A DNA stretch of 5,998 nt. Source: Alphaproteobacteria bacterium. Lineage in GTDB: Bacteria; Pseudomonadota; Alphaproteobacteria; Sphingomonadales; Rhodothalassiaceae. The notes under the pieces were generated by a model. It was not told the origin of the DNA. It worked only from the letters and a program-made list of their open reading frames with translations, and did not search any database. The stretch lies in the NCBI GenBank assembly GCA_003695555.1, contig RFIU01000031.1, positions 1 to 5,998 of the forward strand, read 5' to 3'. Each line of letters opens with the position of its first letter. Positions within the stretch are counted from its first letter, which is position 1. This document shows, piece after piece, positions 1 through 5,998 of the stretch. Both the position numbers and the translations under genes were made by a program.

Positions 1-3000
1 CTCCAGTCGTTCCGCCGGCAGGGCCATCAGGCGCGGCGCCGCAGTCCACAGCAGGGCGGCCTCGATCCGTCGATCGGGCCAGCGATCGGCGAGCAGCCGG
101 CGGTAGCAGGCCATCTGCCGCAGATAGCCGGCGGGCACATCCTCGACCCGCTCGGGCGGCGGGCGCTGCGTCTTGTAATCGACGATCAGGATGCGGTCAT
201 CGAGAATTGCCAGCCGGTCGATGCGGCCGACGACCATGGCGCCGGCGACCCTGCCGCTGACCGGCACTTCGGCGCGCGATGCGGGCCCGAAGAGCGGCGC
301 GAACTGCGGATCGTCCAGAATGCCCGTCACCTCGTCGGTCCAGGCCGCGATCTCGCTTTCCGTCAGCGCGAAGGCGGGATTTTCCAGATGGCGACGACAG
401 GCGTTTCTGCGCTCTTCCGGCGGCAGGTCGGGCAGATGTTCCAGCAGTTCGTGGAGCAGCCGACCGCGCAGATAGCGGCGTTCTGCATCGTCCGCGGCAG
501 GACTGATCGGCGGCGCGCCGTCGCGCTCGCCCTCTTCCTCGAGATGCGAAGGCGCGATCGGGCGACGGCTCGTCTTCTCCTCAGGCGGGGGCCGGTCGAT
601 CCAGTCGGGCAGGGCGACAGGTGACGGCGCAACGGCTTGAGGCAGGCTGTCGGTCCCCGCCGTCGCAGCCATCTCACCGCAGCGGTGGCGCCGGATCATC
701 TGTCCGCCGTCGAGAGGGATTTCCTCGACCGGTTCCAGTTCGTCGAAGGCGGCCGCAATCCGCTTGTACCAGGTCTGCGCCTTGGCATTCCTCTTCGTCT
801 CCCACCCGGCGATGTAGAGCCGGTCGCGCGCCCGCGTCAGCGCGACATAAAGCAGACGCCAGTATTCCGCTTCCTCGGCGGCTAGGCGCTTCGTTTCATA
901 GCGATCGAGGGGTTCGTGGATATCCGCCTTGCTGCGTGGTGCGGCGACCGGCAGGTGGGAACAAGGGGACGGCCGATTGGTCGGCCTTGTATTCTCCATC
1001 CAATAGATCAGGCGTCCGCGTTGTTCCTGCGGCACCTGCGCCGTGTCGGGCAGGAAGACGATCGGCGCCTCCAGTCCTTTGGCGCCGTGGATGGTCATGA
1101 TCCGCACCTCGTCGCGGCCCGCCTCCAGATCGCGCTTCACCTCCAGCCGGTGATGTTCCAGCCAGGCGAGAAATCCCTGAAGACCGGGTGCTTGCGTGCG
1201 CTCATAGGTGACGGCCAGATCGAGCAGCTCTTCGATCGGATCGGTGACCTCCTCGCCGAGCCGTTCGGCAAGCCGTCGCAGGCCGCCTTCCCGGAACAGG
1301 ATATCGGCAAGGAACTCGTAGGGCGGTACGAAATCGGCACGCTCCAGCCAGCCGGCAAGCCGGGCATGGGCCAGGCCTTCGATGCCGTCTTCTTTTTTTT
1401 GTGCGGCCGCGACGAGGCGTGACCAGAGAGTTTCGCGCGACGGCTCGCGCCCTGCGGCAAGAGCGATCAGCGTTTCCTCGTCCAGTCCGATGAGCGGGCT
1501 CTTTAGCAGAATCGCGAGATTGAGGTCGTCTTCGGGCAGCAGCGCAAAGCGCATCGCCGCCAGCAGATCCTTCACCGCAAGATGTTCATCGACCACCAGC
1601 CGATCGCGACCGGCGACCGGTATCCGCGCCTCGCGCAGGGCGCGCAGCAGCCGATCGACGAAGCGCGAACGGCGGCGCACCAGCACCATGATATCGCCCG
1701 GTCGGATCGCCCGGCCTTCCGATTCCAACCGCTCACCCTCGTCGAGCATCCGGCGGATGCGCTCCGCGATGCGCACCGCCAGCCGGCTTTCGGGATCCGA
1801 ACGGCCGGTATGGACCTCCGCCGGGCGCCAGGCTTCGGGAATGTCGTCGTCTGCCGCCTCGTCTGCCTGCTTTTCGACCGGCACCTTTTCGAGCGGCCAG
1901 AGTTCGACCAGTCCCGGCACGCCGCTGCGGTGGGCTTTGTGGTGAAGGGTGCGTCCTTCGAGCTTCAGCCAGTCCTGTGCCTCCCCGCAGGAGAAGACCG
2001 CATCGACAAGCCGAAGGACTGCTTCGCCTGAGCGGAAGGAGGTGTCGAGCGGGATCTTGTGGAAGTCGTGGCCGGCATCTTTCGCACATTGCTCGAAATC
2101 GTCTCGCGCGGTGAGGAAGGAGTCGGGCTCGGCGCCCTGAAAGCGGAAGATCGACTGCTTGATGTCGCCGACCGCGAAAACGGTTCCGTGACCGTCCTCG
2201 CGGCGACCGTGACCGGCGAAATATTCGGTGGTCAGTTTACGGATAAGCGCCCATTGGTCCGGGTTGCTGTCCTGCGCCTCGTCGATGAGGACATGGTCGA
2301 TGCCGGCATCGAGCTTGTAAAGCACCCAGAGTGCGCGCGCTTCGTCGGACAGCAGGGCGATGGCGCGGGCGATCAGGTCATCAAAGTCGAGTGCGCCGCG
2401 ATCGCGCTTCAGGCGCTCGTATTCCATCACCAGCGGCCCGCCGATGCGCAGCAGCGCTTCCGTCACCTCCGCCGCATTGAGCAGGCAGAGCTGACGCGAT
2501 GCTTCCTTCACCCGTTCGGCCTCCTCCATGAAAGCTCCGGCGAATTCGGGGTCTTCCTTCAGCGCCTTGCTGCGGAACTTTCTCGGCTCGCTCTCTTTGT
2601 CCGTCAGGAAGATCTTGCGATAGCGGGTGAAGGCGGCCACCAGATCACCGCGCGGGGCCGGCAGAAATTCGCGGAGCCCTGCGGCGAATTGCGACCCCTC
2701 TCTCTTGCCGGCCCGGGCGCCTGTTTCCACCAGCAGGCTAAGGCGTTCCTTATCGAAATCGGGGGGAGAGAAGAAAGCCTCCAGCAGGCGCGCGCGGGCA
2801 TTTTCCCCCACTTTGCGAGGTGAGAGGCCGAGATGGCGACGTACGGCCGCCGCGCAACCCTCGATGCCGCCGTACTCTTCAAGCCCGTCCAACAGCTTGC
2901 CCCGATCCTTGAGCAGGGCGTGCAGCAGTTCGTGGATGCGCTGATCGTCGAAATCACCGGCAAGTCGGGCAAAGGCATCCTCCAGGGGCCGTTCGCGGGC

Positions 3001-3543
3001 AGCGCGCGCGGTGATGCGGGCCAGGGCGTCACCGAACAGTTCCGCCGCTTCCCCCTCTTCCATCACCTTGAAGTGCGGGGCGAGGCCGGCTTCGAGCGGG
3101 AAGCGGGAGAGCAACGACTGACAGAAGGCATGCAGCGTGTGAATATGCAGGCCTTCCGGCAAATCGAGCACCTCGAGGAAGAGTGCCCGCGCACGCTGTC
3201 TTTCATCGGCCGCAGGCGGTCGATCGAGCAGGCCGGCAAGCGCCACATCGAGCGCCGCCTCGTCGAGCCGTGCCCAGCGGGCCAGCGTCGCGAGCAGCCG
3301 GTTGGTCATCTCGGCAGCCGCCGCACGGGTATAGGTCAGGCACAAGATGCGATCGGGCGGTGTGCCGGCGAGCATCAGGCGCAGCACGCGCCCGGTCAGC
3401 ACATGCGTCTTGCCGGTGCCGGCGGAAGCGGTAACCCAGGCATGCGCGGCAGGGTCGATCGCCCGACGCTGATCGGATGAATAGGGCGCGCGCCTGTCAG
3501 CAGCGGTGACACAAGGTGAGGGAGGAGAAGGGTTTTCGTTCAT
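1..3543 (-). CDS. addA: AddA: helicase-nuclease subunit of AddAB double-strand-break repair enzyme (3' end cut by window edge)
   Basis: AddA is the motor of the cytoplasmic AddAB complex: an ATP-dependent 3'-5' helicase with a C-terminal nuclease that resects broken DNA ends for RecA. Seen: 1181 sense codons from ATG at 3543-3541 without an in-frame stop. Superfamily 1A helicase motifs occur in order: Q motif near Q25; Walker A ASAGTGKT at 39-46; motif Ia LTYTRAAAAEM at 69-79; IHTLHAFCQS at 134-143; LDFDDLI at 385-391; Walker B LIDEAQD at 419-425; motif III VGDIKQSIFRFQG at 458-470; motif IV SFRS at 502-505; motif V IHGAKGLEAP at 818-827; motif VI LLYVALTRARDRL at 897-909. A proline- and acid-rich linker (about 970-1020) leads to a PD-(D/E)xK nuclease with H1031, D1109, D1122-Y-K1124 and Q1143, all present. 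The protein ends at LPAERLE, so only a few residues plus the stop should be missing; the length fits alphaproteobacterial AddA (about 1150-1200). The ATG is preferred because it overlaps the addB stop and has a well-placed ribosome binding site. UvrD or RecB are excluded by the AddA-type motifs and the addB neighbour. Confidence 0.97.
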   Translation of the reverse strand, partial: MNENPSPPSPCVTAADRRAPYSSDQRRAIDPAAHAWVTASAGTGKTHVLTGRVLRLMLAGTPPDRILCLTYTRAAAAEMTNRLLATLARWARLDEAALDVALAGLLDRPPAADERQRARALFLEVLDLPEGLHIHTLHAFCQSLLSRFPLEAGLAPHFKVMEEGEAAELFGDALARITARAARERPLEDAFARLAGDFDDQRIHELLHALLKDRGKLLDGLEEYGGIEGCAAAVRRHLGLSPRKVGENARARLLEAFFSPPDFDKERLSLLVETGARAGKREGSQFAAGLREFLPAPRGDLVAAFTRYRKIFLTDKESEPRKFRSKALKEDPEFAGAFMEEAERVKEASRQLCLLNAAEVTEALLRIGGPLVMEYERLKRDRGALDFDDLIARAIALLSDEARALWVLYKLDAGIDHVLIDEAQDSNPDQWALIRKLTTEYFAGHGRREDGHGTVFAVGDIKQSIFRFQGAEPDSFLTARDDFEQCAKDAGHDFHKIPLDTSFRSGEAVLRLVDAVFSCGEAQDWLKLEGRTLHHKAHRSGVPGLVELWPLEKVPVEKQADEAADDDIPEAWRPAEVHTGRSDPESRLAVRIAERIRRMLDEGERLESEGRAIRPGDIMVLVRRRSRFVDRLLRALREARIPVAGRDRLVVDEHLAVKDLLAAMRFALLPEDDLNLAILLKSPLIGLDEETLIALAAGREPSRETLWSRLVAAAQKKEDGIEGLAHARLAGWLERADFVPPYEFLADILFREGGLRRLAERLGEEVTDPIEELLDLAVTYERTQAPGLQGFLAWLEHHRLEVKRDLEAGRDEVRIMTIHGAKGLEAPIVFLPDTAQVPQEQRGRLIYWMENTRPTNRPSPCSHLPVAAPRSKADIHEPLDRYETKRLAAEEAEYWRLLYVALTRARDRLYIAGWETKRNAKAQTWYKRIAAAFDELEPVEEIPLDGGQMIRRHRCGEMAATAGTDSLPQAVAPSPVALPDWIDRPPPEEKTSRRPIAPSHLEEEGERDGAPPISPAADDAERRYLRGRLLHELLEHLPDLPPEERRNACRRHLENPAFALTESEIAAWTDEVTGILDDPQFAPLFGPASRAEVPVSGRVAGAMVVGRIDRLAILDDRILIVDYKTQRPPPERVEDVPAGYLRQMACYRRLLADRWPDRRIEAALLWTAAPRLMALPAERLE
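961..990. repeat. Short imperfect inverted repeat within addA
   Basis: A perfect 6-bp stem, GGCCGA at 971-976 and TCGGCC at 981-986, encloses a TTGG loop. Flanking ACAA at 961-964 and TTGT at 987-990 extend the pairing across a 6-base one-sided bulge. It encodes residues T852 to C861 of AddA, in a poorly conserved loop between motifs V and VI. It could be chance in GC-rich DNA; it lacks a T-run and lies in mid-gene, so it is not called a terminator. Confidence 0.35.
1393..1400 (-). repeat. A8 homopolymer tract in addA coding strand
   Basis: Eight consecutive A on the coding strand (T8 on the plus strand) cover two bases of Q715 and all of K716 and K717 of AddA. The reading frame on both sides matches AddA, so the present length keeps the gene in frame. 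It is unusual in a gene that otherwise favours G/C at third positions, and it is a potential slippage site for polymerases or ribosomes. No function can be assigned from the sequence alone. Confidence 0.85.
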
Positions 3544-3545
3544 CA
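3541..3545 (-). other. addB stop / addA start overlap (TGATG)
   Basis: The coding strand reads TGATG: the TGA stop of addB (3545-3543) shares its A with the ATG of addA (3543-3541). A one-base overlap of this kind usually marks translational coupling and would keep the two subunits, which act as a heterodimer, in matched amounts. No space remains for a separate promoter between the genes, although one inside the addB coding sequence cannot be excluded. Confidence 0.9.
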
Positions 3546-5998
3546 ACTCTTCCCCTTGCCGTCATCATCCGGCGAGTCGAGTTCGGGCAGGCCGGCCCAT
3601 TCATCCCTGCGTGCGAGATGCGCATAGGCGGGATACGCTTCCAACCCCGCGCGCGGTTCGCTCAGAAACGGTGCATCGCCCTGCAGATAGCGTTCGAGAA
3701 ACCGCTGTGCCCCCACCGCCGCTTCGGCGATGCGGGCCTCATGATCCTGGATTCTTTTTCGTTCAATCGGCGTGTCACCGGAACCTTTGAGCTTCCAGAA
3801 GGAGAGCTGTGCGACCGGACCGGAAAGCGGCTTGCCGTTACTTGCCCGAAAAGCGCCGCGTTCCAGCATCCAGCCTTCGAGCGGAAGCTGAGGCGCATAG
3901 CCCGCCGCGATGCGATTGGCCTCAGGCAGATTACCGGTCTTGTAGTCGATGAGCTCCACCCCGTCAGGCGAGCGGTCGATCCGGTCGGCCTTGGCGACCA
4001 GCGTCACGCGGTCGTCAAGCAGCGCCATTTCCGTCTTCGATTCCAGCAGAACGGGACGGACCCCGTCGGCTTCCCGTTGCTTCTGAAGATCCAGAAACGC
4101 CTCGGCAATGCGCAGGAAACGCGGCCACCAGAAGGCGCGCACCGCCGGCCGGTTGGAGAAATCGGCGAAGGCGGCATGCGCGATTTCCAGCAGGCGATCA
4201 CGCTCTTTCGCGCGTGCCAGCGGCATATCGCGGGTCATGCGCTCGGCCAGATAGCGATGCAGGATGTCGTGGAGCAGGATGCCGCGCTCGGCCGGTCCGG
4301 TTTCGGCGTCGAGCGCCGGCAGCTCGTCAAGCCCGAGAATGTGGCGGGCATAATAGCTGTAGGGATCGCGCATCAGCGTCTCGACCGCCGTGACCGAGAT
4401 GCGCTTCGGCCGCAGCGCCGCAGCGGGCCGCGGTGCGGGCGGTGGGCAGGAACGGACCTCGGGCGCTTCGCCGAGCCGTCGCGCCCAGGCCAGCGGCGCG
4501 GGCGCATCGTGCGGCTTGTCCGCCTCTCGCGACAGAACCGACAGGCGCTGCAGCCAGCGCGAAGGCGTTGTTGGCACGCCGTCGATCCGCTCGGCGCGCA
4601 GCAGCCAGACCTCTTCGGCACCGCAGGCCTGCACGAAATCGTGTGCCGACTGGCCGATCCTGCGTTCCGGCGGCGGCAGGCCGAGTTCGGCCCGCATTCG
4701 ACGATTGAGCCAGGGGTCCGGTTCGTTCAACGGCGGCCAGGATCCTTCATCGAGTCCGGCAAGAATCATCCGGTCGGCGTGGAACAGACGCGCCTCGATG
4801 GTGCCGAGGATCTGCAGACGCGGATGTCCGCCCCAAGCCCGGCGCAGGCTCTCGCGTTCGAGCACGGCGGTGATCAGCCCGGCGTATTCGTCGCGCTCGA
4901 CCATGATGCCGTGCAGCGCGCCTTCGCGCAGCCGTTCCATGACCAGCGCCGTCTTCTCGCCTGCATCCCCGCCCCACAGCCGCCGCGCTCCGTCGCCGGT
5001 ACCGGTATCGGCAAGCGCCTCGGCGACAGCGAGATGCGCGCTGATCAGCTCGGGCAGGCCTGCCCGCTCTTCGTGCCTATCCTCGAACAGGCCGGTGAGG
5101 GGCGCGAAGATCTGATTCAGCCGGGCGATCCGTTTGCAATCGCGCTTTGGCAGCGAGAGCTTCTCCGCCTCCGCAAGCAGGCCGGCAAGGCCAGCACCGA
5201 TGCGCGGTCCGCGCAGCAGAAATCGGCCCTTGCGCTCGAATCGATCGAGACGTCGGGCGAAGGCACGCGCATTGCCCGATTTCTCCCCGAGCGCGCACAG
5301 CGGGTGCTTGAGCAGCGAGAGCAGCGGCACCGGGGCGAAATCCTCGGCCAACGTGCTTGCGACCAGCTGCAGGAAACGGGCCGGCGGGCTGAGCGAGAGC
5401 GGTTCGCCGGCGCTGTCGTCGACACTGATGTTCCAGCGCGCGAGCTGCGCCCGGACGGCACGCGCCAGAACCCGGTCGGCTGTCACGAGCGCAGCGGTGC
5501 GTTCCGGCTCTTCCAGCGTTTCACGCATCAGCAGGGCGGCGACCAGCGCCTCTTCGCTGCGTTCCCTGCAGTCGATCCGCTGCAAGCCGGCAAGCGCGTC
5601 CGGGTCGGGACAACCCTCTTCAGGGTCCAGTTTCGTCGGGTGCATGGCATGGGCGATCTGCGTCATGCGTAAGGCGCGGGCCGCAACGCGCAGCCGGTCA
5701 GTCTTGGTCAACGGCCAGTCGCGCACATGATCGCGGCGCAGCCCGAGATGTGCGAGTAGGCGTGCGAGCATTGCCTGCGGGTGCGTCGGATGCTTTCCTT
5801 CGGCGAGCGCCTTCCAGCTCTCGTCGTCAAGCGTCCGGTCGAGCCCGGGCAGGATCACGGCACCTTGCGGCAGCCGGGCGATCACCGCCAGCAGGTCGGC
5901 GGTCGCCGGGACCGAGCCGGTCGAACCGGCAGCGATCACCGGACCCTTCGGGGGATTCTCGCGCCAGTCTGCGGCGAGCCGCTCGAGCAACATTACCC
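3543..5998 (-). CDS. addB: AddB: second subunit of AddAB helicase-nuclease (5' end cut by window edge)
   Basis: AddB partners AddA; in characterised enzymes it is a catalytically dead helicase fold that scans for Chi, plus an active nuclease that cuts one strand. Seen: an open frame from the right edge to TGA at 3545-3543, 816 residues counted from the internal ATG at 5993. That ATG is not the true start: the frame stays open to the edge, and the first visible segment (AAGSTGSVPATA, then GAVILPGLD) is a mid-protein block in alphaproteobacterial AddB (about 1000 residues), so roughly 180-200 residues are missing. The block LGTIEARLFHADRMILAGLD, then EGSWP, lies around visible residues 395-420 and is a hallmark of the family. 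The C-terminal PD-(D/E)xK nuclease shows GILLHDILHRYL with H575, KADRID with D670, IDYKTG with D683 and K685, and Q702, so it looks active. There are no cysteines in the nuclease region, so the Fe-S clasp of Bacillus AddB is absent. The acidic tail ends in DDDGKGKS. It is cotranscribed with addA immediately downstream. Confidence 0.97.
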   Translation of the reverse strand, partial: VMLLERLAADWRENPPKGPVIAAGSTGSVPATADLLAVIARLPQGAVILPGLDRTLDDESWKALAEGKHPTHPQAMLARLLAHLGLRRDHVRDWPLTKTDRLRVAARALRMTQIAHAMHPTKLDPEEGCPDPDALAGLQRIDCRERSEEALVAALLMRETLEEPERTAALVTADRVLARAVRAQLARWNISVDDSAGEPLSLSPPARFLQLVASTLAEDFAPVPLLSLLKHPLCALGEKSGNARAFARRLDRFERKGRFLLRGPRIGAGLAGLLAEAEKLSLPKRDCKRIARLNQIFAPLTGLFEDRHEERAGLPELISAHLAVAEALADTGTGDGARRLWGGDAGEKTALVMERLREGALHGIMVERDEYAGLITAVLERESLRRAWGGHPRLQILGTIEARLFHADRMILAGLDEGSWPPLNEPDPWLNRRMRAELGLPPPERRIGQSAHDFVQACGAEEVWLLRAERIDGVPTTPSRWLQRLSVLSREADKPHDAPAPLAWARRLGEAPEVRSCPPPAPRPAAALRPKRISVTAVETLMRDPYSYYARHILGLDELPALDAETGPAERGILLHDILHRYLAERMTRDMPLARAKERDRLLEIAHAAFADFSNRPAVRAFWWPRFLRIAEAFLDLQKQREADGVRPVLLESKTEMALLDDRVTLVAKADRIDRSPDGVELIDYKTGNLPEANRIAAGYAPQLPLEGWMLERGAFRASNGKPLSGPVAQLSFWKLKGSGDTPIERKRIQDHEARIAEAAVGAQRFLERYLQGDAPFLSEPRAGLEAYPAYAHLARRDEWAGLPELDSPDDDGKGKS
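3547..3557 (-). promoter_or_regulatory. Ribosome binding site of addA, inside the 3' end of addB
   Basis: On the coding strand this reads AAGGGGAAGAG. The GGGGAA core ends six bases before the ATG at 3543-3541, a normal Shine-Dalgarno spacing. It lies in the last codons of addB (encoding GKGKS), so ribosomes finishing addB pass directly over it. It supports this ATG over other starts in the frame; the in-frame TTG immediately before it is the only close alternative. Confidence 0.7.

Noticed and set aside
961..990. Inverted repeat considered as a transcription terminator
   Set aside because: It is in the middle of addA, lacks a U-run on either strand, and the reading frame continues past it through motif VI and the nuclease domain.
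363..3032. Several short minus-strand open frames (for example 363-677, 1137-1460, 1733-2089, 2604-3032) that might suggest addA is broken
   Set aside because: They are in other frames. Reading the addA frame triplet by triplet from 3543 to 1 gives no stop and all expected motifs in order, so the gene is intact within the window.
2059..3480. Plus-strand open frames of about 254 and 215 codons (2059-2823 and 2833-3480) opposite addA
   Set aside because: They are shadows of the continuous addA frame on the minus strand, with no family resemblance and no clear ribosome binding site.
3516..5672. Plus-strand open frame of 718 codons opposite addB
   Set aside because: It lies entirely antisense to a well-supported addB with intact motifs. 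Its translation is rich in R, Q and H with no recognisable domain, and long antisense frames are common opposite GC-rich genes.
5991..5993. ATG at 5993-5991 as the addB start
   Set aside because: The frame remains open to the window edge, no convincing ribosome binding site can be seen, and the protein would lack the conserved N-terminal part of AddB.
1..5998. A new defence system or mobile element encoded around a helicase-nuclease pair
   Set aside because: Helicase plus PD-(D/E)xK nuclease pairs occur in defence systems, but these two proteins match the housekeeping AddA and AddB families across their visible length, and no integrase, transposase, terminal repeat or composition break is seen.

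Overview
This window is almost wholly two adjacent genes on the minus strand: addB (entering from the right edge) followed by addA (running off the left edge). They encode the two subunits of the AddAB helicase-nuclease, the double-strand-break end-processing enzyme that does the job of RecBCD in many bacteria. The base composition is clearly GC-rich with strong G/C preference at third codon positions. The AddA and AddB signatures are of the alphaproteobacterial type: VTASAGTGKT, IHTLHAFC and VGDIKQSIFRFQGA in AddA, and AAGSTGS, EARL..AD and GLDEGSWP in AddB, with a short AddB lacking the Fe-S cysteines of Firmicutes. I therefore infer an alphaproteobacterial chromosome but cannot name the genus.

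Layout, in transcription order from right to left. From 5998 to 3543 is addB without its start; roughly the first 180-200 residues should lie beyond the right edge. From 3543 to 1 is addA, 1181 consecutive sense codons with no in-frame stop; only its last few residues and stop lie beyond the left edge. I checked this frame codon by codon. It has no listed closed reading frame only because its stop is outside the window. The addB stop and addA start share one base (TGATG), with a purine-rich ribosome binding site inside the end of addB, so the two are almost certainly one translationally coupled operon.

Function of the pair: AddA supplies the UvrD-like ATP-driven 3'-5' helicase motor plus one PD-(D/E)xK nuclease domain. 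AddB supplies an inactivated helicase-like scaffold (the Chi-recognition subunit in characterised AddAB enzymes) plus a second PD-(D/E)xK nuclease. All catalytic motifs visible in both subunits are intact. Together they resect broken DNA ends to 3' single-stranded tails for RecA loading.

There is no intergenic stretch over 300 bases, no RNA gene, no insertion sequence, no CRISPR array, and no promoter or terminator that I can support. I found no new system here. The only oddities are small: an A8 tract inside addA, a small inverted repeat in a variable loop of addA, and the absence of Fe-S cysteines in AddB.
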